Assembly: GCF_004770995.1 (NCBI RefSeq)
Contig: NZ_RQHW01000078.1
Coordinates: forward strand, 62,001-126,000
Source of the DNA: Leptospira idonii
GTDB taxonomy: Bacteria > Spirochaetota > Leptospiria > Leptospirales > Leptospiraceae
Reading direction: 5' to 3'
DNA: 64,000 nucleotides
Of the stretch, positions 34,058 through 44,757 are shown one piece after another. Both the position numbers and the translations under genes were made by a program. A model generated the notes under the pieces. The model was given only the letters and a program-made list of their open reading frames with translations, was not told where the DNA came from and made no database searches. Numbering within the stretch: position 1 is the first letter of the stretch; every line of letters begins with the position of its first letter.

Positions 34058-35071
34058 ATGAAAAAACTCATACTCACTCTTTTGTTTCTGACCGTGTCTC
34101 TACCGGTATTTTCCCAAGCGGGAAAATTGGAAAAAAGCGTTGTCCGCTTGAAATTAGCGGCTCAATACGGGATCTACGAATCCGACTGGGAAAAAAGAAA
34201 CCAAACATACACCCCTTTTTACAGAAGGATGTTGGAAGAAAACTGGAAAGATCAGAACAAGGCGGCTGGCGGCAAACTAGGATTAGACTATTATGCCTCT
34301 TTGAGCCATCCTCTTTTCACTCATCTGCTCTTTGGAATCAGTTACGGTTCTCTTTCCGGAAATTTTCCAGGCAACAGATACGGGTTTTCTCAAATCAATC
34401 CCGGAACCTATAAATCAGGACTCACTCAAACCGAACTTACTTTCGGAACCGTAATCGCACCTTTCGAATCTTTTAGAGTGATTCCCAAATTCGTTTTCAG
34501 ATCGATCAACCAAAACCTGAAAAACAAAAATATGTATTTGGAAAGCAGTTCCGATTTGGTTTATCTTTCCGGTTCGGAAACCTACAAAGCCTCGACTTCA
34601 CTCGGTTATTTGGGACTGGGATTGGAATACGATCTTACTCCTACACTAACTCTTTATTTCGACTCATTGTTATTCAGCAATTTATTGGTTCGATCCGACG
34701 GAAAATATACTGTCGAATCCAGGATGGAAGGTTATCTTCTTTCAAACACCACTTTGGCCTCTTACACTACTTTGGAATCTTCCCAAGGAACTTTTAAGGT
34801 AAGCGGAAACAGATTTTTGTTGGGAATCAGTTTGAAACTTTCCGACACGATCAAAGTTTTTTTCGCAACGGAAAAAGACATCATCGTGACGGATATGAGC
34901 AATTCCATAGGAAGTGCGGGCTCCATTTATGCCTCCCTTACGACAAGAAACACTCGTTTGGCGGGAGACTTGGTGCAAAAAACTCTTTATGACAATATAT
35001 TCTATTCGGAAAGAAGACGTTTGGAGACAACAACTCTCCAATTGGGAATTTCCAAAGATTTTAATTTATAG
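34058..35071 (+). CDS. Putative outer-membrane beta-barrel protein
   Basis: The 337-residue protein has a clean signal peptide (MKKLILTLLFLTVSLPVFSQ) and a body of alternating amphipathic strands with many Tyr, Phe and Gly (SHPLFTHLLFGISYGSLSGN, LGLGLEYDLTPTLTLYFDSL), ending in a charged strand. It looks like a 12- to 14-strand barrel. No family is recognised. Its place right after a permease gene suggests a paired outer-membrane route, but this is inference. A good ribosome site (ACAGGAGA) precedes the ATG. Confidence 0.65.
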   Translation: MKKLILTLLFLTVSLPVFSQAGKLEKSVVRLKLAAQYGIYESDWEKRNQTYTPFYRRMLEENWKDQNKAAGGKLGLDYYASLSHPLFTHLLFGISYGSLSGNFPGNRYGFSQINPGTYKSGLTQTELTFGTVIAPFESFRVIPKFVFRSINQNLKNKNMYLESSSDLVYLSGSETYKASTSLGYLGLGLEYDLTPTLTLYFDSLLFSNLLVRSDGKYTVESRMEGYLLSNTTLASYTTLESSQGTFKVSGNRFLLGISLKLSDTIKVFFATEKDIIVTDMSNSIGSAGSIYASLTTRNTRLAGDLVQKTLYDNIFYSERRRLETTTLQLGISKDFNL

Positions 35072-35079
35072 AAGATCGT

Positions 35080-36549
35080 TTAAGTTTCGCTGAAAGTTCT
35101 TCCGATTTCGGAAAGAACTTCATCCTTCGCAAGCACCCAGACTACATCCCCGCCTTTAACCTGGGTGTTTCCGGAAGGAATCAAAAACTGTTCTCCCCTT
35201 GCGATCAAAAGCACATGTGATTCCGCAGGAAGTTTAATCTCGAATAATGCTTTATCAATCGCCTTAGAGTTGTAAGGTACGATCATCTCTTGTAGGCTCA
35301 TTCCCGGAAATTCTATATTGTCGAAATCTCTAGGACGATATAAACTTTCAGAATCTTTCTTCAAAATTCCCAGCCACTTCGCCATCTTTTGCACTGTAGA
35401 ACCCTGAACCAAAAGAGAGACCAATACCACGAAGAATACTATATGGAACAAAAGTTCTCCGCCAGCTAAACCGGCAGCGATAGGGAAAGTCGCCATAATG
35501 ATGGGAGAAGCCCCTCGCAAACCCACCCAAGAAATAAATAATTTTTCTTTTAAAGGAACCTTTTCACCGATTAACGATACGAAGACGGCCAAAGGACGGG
35601 CGAACACCATCAGCAGCACAGCGATACTGATTCCAGGAATCCAAATCTGAGCCAAACGACTAGGGAAGACAAGAAGACCGAAACAGAGAAACATGCCTAT
35701 CTGCAAAATCCAGACATATCCGTTTAAAAATCGGAAGATGGATTTTTTATGAATGAACTTGAATCTTCCGATCAAAATCCCTGCGATATAAACGGCCAAA
35801 AATCCGTTTCCTTGAAAGATGGTAGTTACTGAAAATACGAAAGGAACGCAAGCGGTAATGAATACCAAATAAAGACCGTCATATCCTAGTTTGACGGAGT
35901 TCATCAAGTAAACGATCACCATCCCGAAACTGTATCCCATCAGAACACCCGCAAAAATCTGAAGAAAGAAAAAACGAGCGAAATACCAGCCGGAGAATGT
36001 GGATGCATCCGCAGTGATAAGACTGATGAATATGGTGGTGAGTAAAACTCCGATCGCATCGTTGGAACCCGATTCGAATTCCAAAATCTTTTTCAAACTT
36101 TCTTCCAAATCGGAACTTCCCGTTTTGAAGATATTGAAAACGGATGCCGCATCCGTAGCACTTACGATGGAACCTAGAAGCAAAGATTCCATCAAACCTA
36201 GTACCGGAAAAAACCAGTGGATGAGAACTCCCAAAATCAAAGCGGTGAGTATGGTTCCGAAGATGGAAAGTTTTAAACTGACGGAAAGATTGGAGGACAA
36301 AGCGTCCCAATCGCTTTCCAATCCGCCCAAAAACAAAATGAACATCAAAGAAAAAGTACCTATGGACTGTGCCATTTTGTAGTCGCTGAATTCCAATCCT
36401 CCCGGACCGTCAGAACCAGCTAACATCCCAAATACGAGGAAGATCAACAGAATAGGGAATCCGAAGCGGAAAAAAAGTTTACTGGAAAGAATCGAAAAAA
36501 GAATCAGTGCGGAAACTATAAATGCTTGTAAGGTGAAGGAATCGATCAT
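35080..36549 (-). CDS. CPA1-type cation/proton antiporter (NhaP2/CvrA-like)
   Basis: The 489-residue protein has about 13 membrane segments with LGSIVSATDAASVFNI and LEFESGSNDAIGVLLT, where the Asp pair in SND marks the transport site of CPA antiporters, and FISWVGLRGASPIIMATFPI. The C-terminal 90 residues form a TrkA-C (RCK-C) domain with AESHVLLIARGEQFLIPSGN. This is the K+/H+ antiporter (NhaP2) layout and functions in K+ efflux and pH balance. It is convergent with the outer-membrane protein gene. Confidence 0.88.
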   Translation of the reverse strand: MIDSFTLQAFIVSALILFSILSSKLFFRFGFPILLIFLVFGMLAGSDGPGGLEFSDYKMAQSIGTFSLMFILFLGGLESDWDALSSNLSVSLKLSIFGTILTALILGVLIHWFFPVLGLMESLLLGSIVSATDAASVFNIFKTGSSDLEESLKKILEFESGSNDAIGVLLTTIFISLITADASTFSGWYFARFFFLQIFAGVLMGYSFGMVIVYLMNSVKLGYDGLYLVFITACVPFVFSVTTIFQGNGFLAVYIAGILIGRFKFIHKKSIFRFLNGYVWILQIGMFLCFGLLVFPSRLAQIWIPGISIAVLLMVFARPLAVFVSLIGEKVPLKEKLFISWVGLRGASPIIMATFPIAAGLAGGELLFHIVFFVVLVSLLVQGSTVQKMAKWLGILKKDSESLYRPRDFDNIEFPGMSLQEMIVPYNSKAIDKALFEIKLPAESHVLLIARGEQFLIPSGNTQVKGGDVVWVLAKDEVLSEIGRTFSET

Positions 36550-36562
36550 TAACGGATTTGGC

Positions 36563-36976
36563 TCATCTCCCTTTGTTCAGGATTTCAATCGCTTTCGCTC
36601 TTAAGATCGGGTGCACTCTGAAATCGTCCGGATTGAGTTCCTTCGCACCGGAACCTTCTTCCTCATTGGCAGCCGCCGCCTCTTTCGGTGCGGACATCGG
36701 TTCGCTTGTTTTGAATTTATCTTTTCCTAACCATTCTGACAAAGCCATCACCATTCTTTGGAAGATCTCGTCTACTTTGTCTTGTCTGCCTGCCTTTTTA
36801 TAATAACCGAAAGCAAGCATAGGAAGCCTTTTATCGTACATAAAATGATCGCCCAGACGAATGAGTCCGTCTTGGTAGCCGGTCTTGAGAAAAATTTCCC
36901 TGGCTTTGCGAATGTCTCCCGCATTGAATGCTTGGTTTCCCTCACGAATCAATTGCGCTCTGAGTTTGGCTTCCAT
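36563..36976 (-). CDS. Unknown helical protein, TPR-like core
   Basis: From the ATG at 36976 the protein has 137 residues. The N-terminal part (LIREGNQAFNAGDIRKAREI, then PMLAFGYYKKAGRQDKVDEI) resembles two TPR-like helical repeats; the middle is Ala/Glu-rich and likely disordered; the C-terminus reads NPDDFRVHPILRAKAIEIL. The frame extends upstream to 37075 but that part overlaps the divergent bcp gene and has no ribosome site. It is cytoplasmic by prediction, and the antiporter gene begins 13 bases downstream. Confidence 0.65.
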   Translation of the reverse strand: MEAKLRAQLIREGNQAFNAGDIRKAREIFLKTGYQDGLIRLGDHFMYDKRLPMLAFGYYKKAGRQDKVDEIFQRMVMALSEWLGKDKFKTSEPMSAPKEAAAANEEEGSGAKELNPDDFRVHPILRAKAIEILNKGR

Positions 36977-37052
36977 GTTTAAGTTATCGCTATAAAGACT
37001 TGCTTTTACAACAGAATTTTGTCTAAAAGAGAAAGAAAAACAGGGAGAGTGT

Positions 37053-37532
37053 ATGTCAGAATTAGTATTAGGCAAAAAAGCCCCGAGTTTCTCCGCAAAA
37101 AACGCAAAAGATGAGACGGTGAAACTTGCTGACTTAGTCGGAAAGAAAGGTGTAGTGCTTTATTTTTATCCTAGGGACATGACTCCAGGATGTACGACGG
37201 AAGCTTGCGACTTTCGAGATAACTTCGCTAGAATCAAAAAATTGGGATACAATGTGGTCGGGATCTCCAAAGACAGTCCCAAATCTCATACGAAATTCAT
37301 CGAAAAACAAGAGCTGAACTTCGAATTGGTTTCCGATGAAACAGGAGAAATCTGTGAAAAATACGGTGTTTGGCGAGAGAAAGTTTTTATGGGAAGAAAG
37401 GGTCTGGGAATCGTAAGATCCACTTTTATTTTGGATTCGTCTCTCAAAATCAAAAAAATCTATGACAGCGTGAAGGTGAAAGGTCACGTAGAAGAAATCA
37501 TCAAAGATATCCAGGAATTGGAAGGAAAATGA
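37053..37532 (+). CDS. bcp: Thiol peroxidase, Bcp/PrxQ type
   Basis: The 159-residue protein has [20 protein letters not shown] with peroxidatic Cys47 and resolving Cys52, the atypical two-Cys spacing of Bcp/PrxQ enzymes, and [20 protein letters not shown]. It reduces H2O2 and organic peroxides with thioredoxin. Size and motifs are standard. The stop overlaps pepA by four bases, so the two are coupled. Confidence 0.95.
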   Translation: MSELVLGKKAPSFSAKNAKDETVKLADLVGKKGVVLYFYPRDMTPGCTTEACDFRDNFARIKKLGYNVVGISKDSPKSHTKFIEKQELNFELVSDETGEICEKYGVWREKVFMGRKGLGIVRSTFILDSSLKIKKIYDSVKVKGHVEEIIKDIQELEGK

Positions 37533-39004
37533 AAATAGAAACTTCTCCTCTAAGCTTTCAGATCGGCCCGTTGAAGGGCGATTCTTTTTATAAACTCATC
37601 CTACTCTTTCAAGAAGAAGTAAAAGACGAATTGGGAAAAAAATTTCCAACTCAAATCAACGCAAAAGTTTTCAGCGGTGACTTCGGACAAGAGTTGAAAG
37701 ACGAATCCGAAAAAATCATCTACGTAGGATTAGGTGAAAAAGAGAAACTGGTTTTCAGAAAACTGGCTGGTCTTTTTCTCAAATTCGGAGAACGAATTCT
37801 AAAATGGAACGAAGTAGGTTTTCAAATTCATTTCTCCAAAGAAATCACTAAAAAGTTTTCTCCGGAAAGAATCGCCTATCAAGTCGCCAATTCCTTGACG
37901 ATAGGTTCCTATCCTGTATCCGTTTTGCAGACAAAGAAAAAAGAAAAAACGAATCCAGGTCCGATCGCTTTCGTTTTCGAAGATAAATCCGCAGAAAAAA
38001 AAGCGGAGAAAGGTCTCGAAAAAAGCAGGATCACCGCCAAACATGTGAATGGTGCCAGACATATCGCTCACCTCCCTGCCAATTATTTCACTCCTAACGA
38101 TTTCGTAGCGAGAGCGAAGGAAATCGCAAAGGAAAACAAACTCACCGTTAAGGTTTGGGACGATCCTCAGTTGAAAAAAGAAGGTTTCGGTGGAATTTTA
38201 GCAGTCAGCCGAGGTTCCGAACTCAACGGAAAGATGGTCATCATAGAATACAAACCGGCTAAGGCGAAAAAGAAATTCGCAATCGTAGGAAAAGGTCTCA
38301 CTTTCGATACGGGAGGAATTTCTCTCAAACCTGCCGGAGAAATGCACGAGATGAAGTACGATATGTGCGGTGCAGCCGCCGCCATACATGCCATAGGTGC
38401 CATTGCGGCACTAAAGATCCCCATCCATGTGATCGCAGCCATAGGTGTTGCGGAAAACATGCCGGATGGAAAAGCGATCAAACCGGGAGACGTTTATACC
38501 GCTTACAACGGTCTCACTGTGGAAGTGCAAAACACGGACGCAGAAGGAAGACTTGTGTTAGGTGATGTTCTCGCATACGTTTCCAAACACCACAAACCTG
38601 ATTTTATGGTCGATTTGGCGACATTGACAGGTGCGGTCATCATCGCGCTAGGACATGAAGCTGCAGGAATCATGACAAAATCGGATCCTCTTCGTACGGC
38701 TCTGCAAAAAGCCTCCGAAAGTTCGGACGATCGTATTTGGGAACTTCCTCTTTGGGACGAATACGGAGAGGATTTAAAATCGGATATCGCAGATCTCAAA
38801 AACATCACAGGCGGCGGCAAAGGCGGCGGAACCGTTTCTGCTGCTATGTTCTTATCGAAGTTCGTCGATGAAAAAATCGAATGGGCTCATATCGACATCG
38901 CAGGAGCCGCTTGGAGAAAAAAAGCTTCCGGCACACAAACGAGCGGACCTACCGGTTACGGAGTCCGACTACTCGTTGATTTGGCAGAAACCCTAGCCGA
39001 ATAA
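37529..39004 (+). CDS. pepA: Leucyl aminopeptidase (M17)
   Basis: The 491-residue protein has the M17 C-terminal catalytic domain: [20 protein letters not shown] with metal-binding Lys and Asp, [19 protein letters not shown], and [19 protein letters not shown] with the signature [10 protein letters not shown]. It removes N-terminal residues from peptides using two metal ions in a hexamer. The variable N-terminal domain (to about 165) is present. It overlaps bcp at its start and the convergent receptor gene at its end by 12 bases. Confidence 0.93.
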   Translation: MKIETSPLSFQIGPLKGDSFYKLILLFQEEVKDELGKKFPTQINAKVFSGDFGQELKDESEKIIYVGLGEKEKLVFRKLAGLFLKFGERILKWNEVGFQIHFSKEITKKFSPERIAYQVANSLTIGSYPVSVLQTKKKEKTNPGPIAFVFEDKSAEKKAEKGLEKSRITAKHVNGARHIAHLPANYFTPNDFVARAKEIAKENKLTVKVWDDPQLKKEGFGGILAVSRGSELNGKMVIIEYKPAKAKKKFAIVGKGLTFDTGGISLKPAGEMHEMKYDMCGAAAAIHAIGAIAALKIPIHVIAAIGVAENMPDGKAIKPGDVYTAYNGLTVEVQNTDAEGRLVLGDVLAYVSKHHKPDFMVDLATLTGAVIIALGHEAAGIMTKSDPLRTALQKASESSDDRIWELPLWDEYGEDLKSDIADLKNITGGGKGGGTVSAAMFLSKFVDEKIEWAHIDIAGAAWRKKASGTQTSGPTGYGVRLLVDLAETLAE

Positions 39005-41584
39005 AATTTCCTTCCACTTGAGCGTCTGAGGATGCTCAGGTGCCAGCCCGGCCAGCTTAGAAAAAAGTTTTTTCGCTCTTTCTAGTTGGCCGATGTTTTT
39101 ATAACATTCCACCAAATGAACCAAATTCCTGAAATGTTTAGGATCTCTGGATCTCACTCTTTCCGAAAGATTGATCGCCTTCTCATAATTCTTTAACTTT
39201 CTATATGCGAAACTCAATTGAAGAAGAATCTCGTTGTCCGTAGGAAAATAAGGAAGCACGGATTCCAAAGTCTCTGCCGCATAAGCAAAGTTTTTTGATA
39301 ATAGGGAGACTCTTCCCGCTTCTCTCAACAGATAAACTTGAATCTCTTTTCCTAAAGAAGGACGGTCGAGCAAAGCTCGGATATGTTCCCAAGCGGATGA
39401 AACGTTTCCTGAATCCAATAGTCTGCGGTATTCAGAGTCGGGGAAAATTTCCCCTTCCGCAATTTCGAAAGATTCTTTTCTGGATAAACGTTTCGCTTCT
39501 CCCTTCCATTCGATTCTCATCAATGTTAGGTCGTCGGATAATTCACCGAAACGGGAAAGTTCCTCCAGCAAACCTTTTAAATCACCTTTCGATTCTTCCA
39601 CTCGTCTTAAAAATTGAGTTTCGTCCTCGTTTATATGACGATTCCCGTTAAGGTCTGATCCCAGAACGATGTCGTCTCTCCCGTCGGAACCTACGAACAA
39701 AACATCTTCCTTCTCCAAAGAAAAAATGCGGACACGAATGTCTCCTTCCATTCCTTTCGTACCGATCTTTCTCAGTTCCAATTCGTTTTCTATAAAACCG
39801 GCGACTCCGTCCCTATACAAAACCGTCCAAGGATGTTCCGCATTCACATAATACAAAAGACCTGTCTCTTCTTCGACTAACCCGAGCACAACGGAAATAA
39901 GCATGGAACCGTCGAAAGACTCGAAAATGGATTGAAGTTCCACAAAACATTCCTTCAACCATCGTTCCGGAGATTTGTTTCTGTATTCTTCCTTGGACTG
40001 GGTTCTTTTGATAACCGATAAAAAGACGACTCCCAAAACCAAAGCACCACCTGCGCCTTGGATGGATTTTCCCATCGCATCTCCATTGACGAAAACCGTG
40101 TAAGATTTCCCTTGTAGAAAGATCACATCACTGATGATGATGTCTCCTCCTATCTCCCTTTTTTTGCCCCTGAATTCGAATTCTTTCTTTTGTTTCGTAT
40201 AGGATTGAATGTTCAGTAAATCAGATTCTCCGTTCGTTCCCGAAATAGGATCTAACAAAAGTGAGGTTAGGAAATAATCTCCGTCCTGCTGGGTCTTTAA
40301 TTCTTGCACTCTGGATAAAGTATTTTGCAATTCTTTCGTTCTTTCTTCCACCTTCTTCTCTAAGGTGGCGTTCAAAACTTCTACCTGTCTATGGACTCTT
40401 AAAAAACGATTCGCCAATACGACCGCAATCCCCAAAACGAAAGTCAAAAAACCGAATCGAAGTAAATTCAGGTTTTGAATGGGGAGAAGCCCAGTCGCAC
40501 CGAGCACATCCCAGGTTCCGGTAATCATAAGGACCGCAAAACCGATAAACATACGATAGGCGTCCTTATTTTTGGCAACAACCGCTGCCGCCATGATATA
40601 AACGGTGTAAAGAGCAAAGATAAGAACGGAGATCTGCCAACTCAACAGAATTTTGATGGATAAGGATCTGCTTACGAAGAACTGAACGATTGCGATAACG
40701 ATAACGAAATACAGATAGTATTTAGAAATGCGACTCACCTTTCCTCTGAAAAAATGATCCGCAAACAACGGCAACCAAATCGGAGTGAAGAACACTACGA
40801 AATATTCCAGCCTAGATTGAAGGTAAGGATCCAATTCCAATAGATAAATCGCTTGAGAACGAAACACCATATACACGGACAAGCCGATAGCAAAAAGAGC
40901 GTAATATAAATTGTACTCTTCGTTTCTTCTTTTGAGATAAAAAAGTCCGTGGTAAACACCTACGAAGAAATAAAGAAACAAAAGCATGTAGGTGAGGTAT
41001 TCCTCGTTGATCTTCTGATTTTCGGAAGCGAGGTCTATTTTAGCGGGGATGTCGTTAAACAATAAATAAACGTCTAACTCTTCTCCAGGTTCCGCCGCAA
41101 CTAAGATACGAATCTCATTCTGTCCCACGCGAATCAAATTGCGGTCTATGGGAATAATGATATGACGTCTGTAACCGCTTCTTACGATCCTTCCGTTTTC
41201 TATTTTCCCGGAAGCGTTGATTCTTTCTCCGTTCAGATATATTTCGAAGACGTTCGAGATATAAGGAACATGAAGGCTGAAGGCATCCGCTTCCGTTTCC
41301 TGTATATCTTTGCCTGATATAAGAAAGGTCTTATGCAAAGTCACATACCGCAATTTGTTTTCATCAAACGACAGTTTATCGGATACATTCTTCAGAGGAA
41401 GGGTATCCAAACGAATCCAATCCGGCGCACTGGGAAGATCTTTTACGATCCAATGGTTGGTGACATTCCAATTTTTACTCAGGTCGATCGGCAATGCGAA
41501 CAACGAAAAGGAAGATAAGAAGATAAAGCAGTGGAGTATGAAGGAGCCGAAACTCTTCAACTGTTTGTCAAAAAAAAATTTCAT
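38993..41584 (-). CDS. 7TM-DISM receptor with SpoIIE phosphatase and TPR domains
   Basis: The 863-residue protein has an N-terminal signal, a jelly-roll-like extracytoplasmic domain (to about 200; [20 protein letters not shown]), seven hydrophobic segments (about 210-400, starting [20 protein letters not shown]), a coiled-coil linker ([20 protein letters not shown]), a PP2C/SpoIIE domain (about 440-660; [35 protein letters not shown] and [10 protein letters not shown]), and C-terminal TPR repeats ([40 protein letters not shown]). It likely senses a ligand and dephosphorylates a STAS-type protein. Some PP2C blocks are degenerate, such as [20 protein letters not shown], but the key Asp in NGDAMGK remains. 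It is coupled to the Ppx/GppA gene by a four-base overlap. Confidence 0.85.
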   Translation of the reverse strand: MKFFFDKQLKSFGSFILHCFIFLSSFSLFALPIDLSKNWNVTNHWIVKDLPSAPDWIRLDTLPLKNVSDKLSFDENKLRYVTLHKTFLISGKDIQETEADAFSLHVPYISNVFEIYLNGERINASGKIENGRIVRSGYRRHIIIPIDRNLIRVGQNEIRILVAAEPGEELDVYLLFNDIPAKIDLASENQKINEEYLTYMLLFLYFFVGVYHGLFYLKRRNEEYNLYYALFAIGLSVYMVFRSQAIYLLELDPYLQSRLEYFVVFFTPIWLPLFADHFFRGKVSRISKYYLYFVIVIAIVQFFVSRSLSIKILLSWQISVLIFALYTVYIMAAAVVAKNKDAYRMFIGFAVLMITGTWDVLGATGLLPIQNLNLLRFGFLTFVLGIAVVLANRFLRVHRQVEVLNATLEKKVEERTKELQNTLSRVQELKTQQDGDYFLTSLLLDPISGTNGESDLLNIQSYTKQKKEFEFRGKKREIGGDIIISDVIFLQGKSYTVFVNGDAMGKSIQGAGGALVLGVVFLSVIKRTQSKEEYRNKSPERWLKECFVELQSIFESFDGSMLISVVLGLVEEETGLLYYVNAEHPWTVLYRDGVAGFIENELELRKIGTKGMEGDIRVRIFSLEKEDVLFVGSDGRDDIVLGSDLNGNRHINEDETQFLRRVEESKGDLKGLLEELSRFGELSDDLTLMRIEWKGEAKRLSRKESFEIAEGEIFPDSEYRRLLDSGNVSSAWEHIRALLDRPSLGKEIQVYLLREAGRVSLLSKNFAYAAETLESVLPYFPTDNEILLQLSFAYRKLKNYEKAINLSERVRSRDPKHFRNLVHLVECYKNIGQLERAKKLFSKLAGLAPEHPQTLKWKEILFG

Positions 41585-43182
41585 AGGGATTGGGATCGAA
41601 ATTCCAATTTTACTCCGAAGGTTTCTTCAAACAGATCTTTTTTTTCTTCCACGGACCATAATTCCAAATGAGGGTCGGATTCCTTTTTGTGAATCATCTC
41701 ACAAATCACTTTATTTCCTTCCGTCTTGGCTTCGACCCGGTCGAGAAGTGATTTTTCGGAACGATCCAAACCGTCTCCGATGCGAAGGAAAGCAGCCAAT
41801 TTTTTGACAAGAGTCTGATCTTCAATACGGAGCACTTTGAATTCCTCGTGTTTTCCTTTCGGCCCGCCTTTGCGATGGTAACGAGCCACAAGAGCGATGA
41901 TTTCAATCTCTGCGTTGGAGAATCCCACCATGGACTCCGCGTTTTTGATGATGTAGTAACTGTGTTTGTGGTAGGAGTGGTGCGAAATGCAAAGCCCTAC
42001 TTGGTGGAGATGGCAGGCAGTCTCCAGATATTCCCTTTCTTGAGCACCTAATCCATGTAATTCTTTTAGGTCATCGAACAACTGCAGAGTGAGTTTGGCG
42101 ACTTGTTCCGCATGTTTTTTGCCTTGGGGATAGAGATTGGAAACGGATTTAATCGCCTTCTCTCTGATATTGTCCAAAGCGGGGAGAGTCGTGTTCTCAA
42201 AACGATACCAGGATTCGATGGTATCGTAAACGATCCCGTCCCGCAAAGCAAAGTCAGATACCACTAAAGAAGGGGATTTCAATCTGTGTAGAACTTCATC
42301 TAACACAAGAATTCCCGCCACGATGATATCCCCTCTTTTAGCGTCCAAGCCGGGAATTTTTAATCTTTTTTTGATTGAGTCCGCTTCCAAAACCGCCTTT
42401 CGAATTTCTTTGAACTGATCGTAAGTGAATTCGGCTCCGTTCAATCTTTCCCTCTTCTCTCCTTTTTTTTCCAGAATCATGGAAGCTACGGAGGTGATAC
42501 TCCCGGACGAACCGATCACCTGAAATGGTTTCCATTGTTCGATCTGAGGTAAAAAAGATGAAAGTACGGATTCGATATGAATGCGGCATTTTTGAAGATC
42601 CATCATGGTGATGGGATCTTTCTTCAGAAATTTTTCTGTGAGGCGAATGGCCCCCAACTTCAAGCTTGTGGAAAAAAGAATTTCTCCTTTTTCTCCTACC
42701 AAGAGTTCCGTGCTTCCTCCCCCGATATCGATCATAAGAATTCGCTTATCATACACAGGCAAACCCTGCAAAATTCCTAAATAAATGAGCCTTGCTTCCT
42801 CATTTCCGGAGACTACATCGATCTTAAGACCCACTTCTTTTTCTGCGCGGGAAAGAAATATGTCTCTATTCTCCGCTTCACGTAACGCACTTGTGGCGAC
42901 TGCACGTATCTCCGCCTTATACGATTCAGCCAATGTTTTAAACCTTTTTAAGCAGGCGATCCCTCTTTCAATGGCATCGTCCTGGATCACCGCATAATCC
43001 CCGCTACCGCTTCCCAAACGAACGGATTCTTTTTCCTTAGTGAGGGAATCCAAAGTGCCGTCCGGACGGATACGGACGATGACAATGTGAAAGGAATTCG
43101 TACCTAAATCGATGGCGGCCAGGATCTTTTCCCCGGAACCGTTCTCACTTCTCTTCTTTAAAAGTTGGCTGAATGGTAGCAT
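41581..43182 (-). CDS. Ppx/GppA-type exopolyphosphatase / guanosine pentaphosphatase
   Basis: The protein of about 533 residues starts at the ATG at 43182 (MLPFSQLL). LAAIDLGTNSFHIVIVRIRP, RAVATSALREAENRDIF, VSGNEEARLIYLGI and MIDIGGGSTELLVGEKGEI form the sugar-kinase-like ATPase fold of Ppx/GppA. The C-terminal third is an HD-like helical domain with LETACHLHQVGLCISHHSYH. It hydrolyses polyphosphate or pppGpp, so it acts in phosphate storage or the stringent response; sequence does not decide between them. The downstream receptor gene overlaps it by four bases. Confidence 0.88.
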   Translation of the reverse strand: MLPFSQLLKKRSENGSGEKILAAIDLGTNSFHIVIVRIRPDGTLDSLTKEKESVRLGSGSGDYAVIQDDAIERGIACLKRFKTLAESYKAEIRAVATSALREAENRDIFLSRAEKEVGLKIDVVSGNEEARLIYLGILQGLPVYDKRILMIDIGGGSTELLVGEKGEILFSTSLKLGAIRLTEKFLKKDPITMMDLQKCRIHIESVLSSFLPQIEQWKPFQVIGSSGSITSVASMILEKKGEKRERLNGAEFTYDQFKEIRKAVLEADSIKKRLKIPGLDAKRGDIIVAGILVLDEVLHRLKSPSLVVSDFALRDGIVYDTIESWYRFENTTLPALDNIREKAIKSVSNLYPQGKKHAEQVAKLTLQLFDDLKELHGLGAQEREYLETACHLHQVGLCISHHSYHKHSYYIIKNAESMVGFSNAEIEIIALVARYHRKGGPKGKHEEFKVLRIEDQTLVKKLAAFLRIGDGLDRSEKSLLDRVEAKTEGNKVICEMIHKKESDPHLELWSVEEKKDLFEETFGVKLEFRSQSL

Positions 43183-43334
43183 TTTTATAGTACCAACCCT
43201 AAGGAAAATTTTTACGGTTGAAAGCAAAAACCTTCCGAAAATTATTGGGAACAGGTAGTTTTATGCATTTCTGATGGTTTTTGACCTTACCATCCCGAGT
43301 TTCCTACCTTTTCAGATTTTCACCAGGACATTAT

Positions 43335-44357
43335 ATGATTTTTGACAATCTCTACGGACTCTTCTCAAACGATATGGGAATCGATCTTGGCACAGCAAAC
43401 ACACTCGTGCATGTAAAAGGACAAGGGATCGTTCTCTCCGAACCGTCCGTAGTAGCCGTCCAGGCTTCCACAGGAAGAGTGCTTGCAGTAGGGCAAGAAG
43501 CGAAGAGAATGTTGGGAAGGACTCCCGGAGATATCGTCGCCATCCGCCCCATGAAAGACGGGGTCATCGCCGACTTCGAAACCGTGGAAAAGATGATCCG
43601 TTACTTCATCGCAAAAGTCCACAATCGCACTACATTTGTAAAACCGCGCATCGTCATCGGAGTTCCTTCCGGAATCACCGAAGTAGAAAGACGTGCCGTG
43701 CGTGAGTCCGCAGAACAAGCAGGAGCACGAGAGATTTTCCTCATTGAAGAAGCTTTGGCTGCTGCCATCGGCGCCAACATCCCGATCCATGAACCTGCAG
43801 GAAACATGATCGTAGATATCGGAGGAGGTACCACAGAAATCGCTGTGATCTCCCTCGGTGGTATGGTGATCGCAGAGTCCATCCGAACAGGAGGGGACGA
43901 ATTCGATGAAGCTATCGTAAAATACCTTCGTAACCAATACAACTTGGTCGTGGGAGAAAGAACTGCGGAAGATATCAAACTGACCATCGGAAACGCATTC
44001 GCAGACAAACGAGTGGATACGATGGAAGTGAAAGGTAGAGATGCGATCTCCGGTCTTCCTCGCACATTGGAACTAGATTCCAACGAAATCAGAAAAGCCC
44101 TCAAAGAACCTACAGACGAAATTTTGGATGGAATCAAATCCGTATTGGAAAGAACTCCTCCTGAACTTGCTGCCGACATCGTAGAAAGAGGAATCGTTCT
44201 AACTGGCGGTGGTTGTTTGCTTCGCGGATTGGAGCACTACCTCACAAAAGAAACAGGAGTTCCTGTTTTCCGTGCAGAAAACCCTCTGACTTGCGTTGTA
44301 CTTGGAACAGGTCGTTACCTAGACGAACTCAAATACATCAAACCGGGAATCAGATAA
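43335..44357 (+). CDS. mreB: Rod-shape actin-like protein MreB
   Basis: The 340-residue protein has the MreB/actin signature sequences [58 protein letters not shown] and [20 protein letters not shown], plus [20 protein letters not shown]. It forms filaments under the membrane that guide peptidoglycan synthesis. The ATG at 43335 is preferred to the frame start at 43281, as it matches the usual N-terminus. A strong terminator follows. The other rod-complex genes (mreC, mreD, mrdA, rodA) start only at 50025. Confidence 0.97.
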   Translation: MIFDNLYGLFSNDMGIDLGTANTLVHVKGQGIVLSEPSVVAVQASTGRVLAVGQEAKRMLGRTPGDIVAIRPMKDGVIADFETVEKMIRYFIAKVHNRTTFVKPRIVIGVPSGITEVERRAVRESAEQAGAREIFLIEEALAAAIGANIPIHEPAGNMIVDIGGGTTEIAVISLGGMVIAESIRTGGDEFDEAIVKYLRNQYNLVVGERTAEDIKLTIGNAFADKRVDTMEVKGRDAISGLPRTLELDSNEIRKALKEPTDEILDGIKSVLERTPPELAADIVERGIVLTGGGCLLRGLEHYLTKETGVPVFRAENPLTCVVLGTGRYLDELKYIKPGIR

Positions 44358-44443
44358 CAGGCGTTTTTCTTTTTCAAGATCGCAATTGCATTCTTGATAG
44401 AGAAAATTTACAGATTTCTTAACACAATAAGGGATCGGGATTC

Positions 44444-44472
44444 AAAAGGGAACTTTCGAGTTCCCTTTTTTG
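44444..44472 (+). terminator. Strong intrinsic terminator after mreB
   Basis: AAAAGGGAACT (44444-44454) pairs perfectly with AGTTCCCTTTT (44459-44469) around a TTCG loop, and the T run continues to 44471. mreB therefore ends its own transcript here. Confidence 0.95.
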
Positions 44473-44757
44473 TTATATGGCATTCCGCTAGATAAAGAAA
44501 AGGGCCTTTTTCCGGCTCGCCCTCGACGGCAACGCTCGGTTGATCCGGGGCAAGGGATGACACCTAACAATAAGATTGTTTTCTTAAGTTAGTTGTCGCA
44601 GCTTTATTTATACTTTACTTTCGTAACAAAACATAATAGATACGGTATTTTCATGAAAAACTTCTATAAATCATCTAGTTTCAGCTTAAAGTATAAAAAA
44701 AAGCTGACCGTATTAAGAATTGACAAAGTTTAAATAAAATGAAGGATTGGTGCAATT
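44473..44757 (+). other. Gene-free stretch between mreB and the inserted genes
   Basis: The first part (44500-44560) is GC-rich with short self-complementary runs, such as AAAGGGCCTTTTT. The rest is AT-rich. ATACGGT (about 44641-44647) and ACCGTAT (about 44707-44713) form a distant inverted pair flanking a CAGCTT/AAGCTG hairpin. A 26-codon open frame at 44653 has no support. It probably holds the promoter of the peptidase gene, with AAGGAT as ribosome site. Confidence 0.5.

Noticed and set aside
44653..44733. 26-codon frame starting MKNFYKSSSF
   Set aside because: Too short, no ribosome site, and it lies in a likely promoter region.
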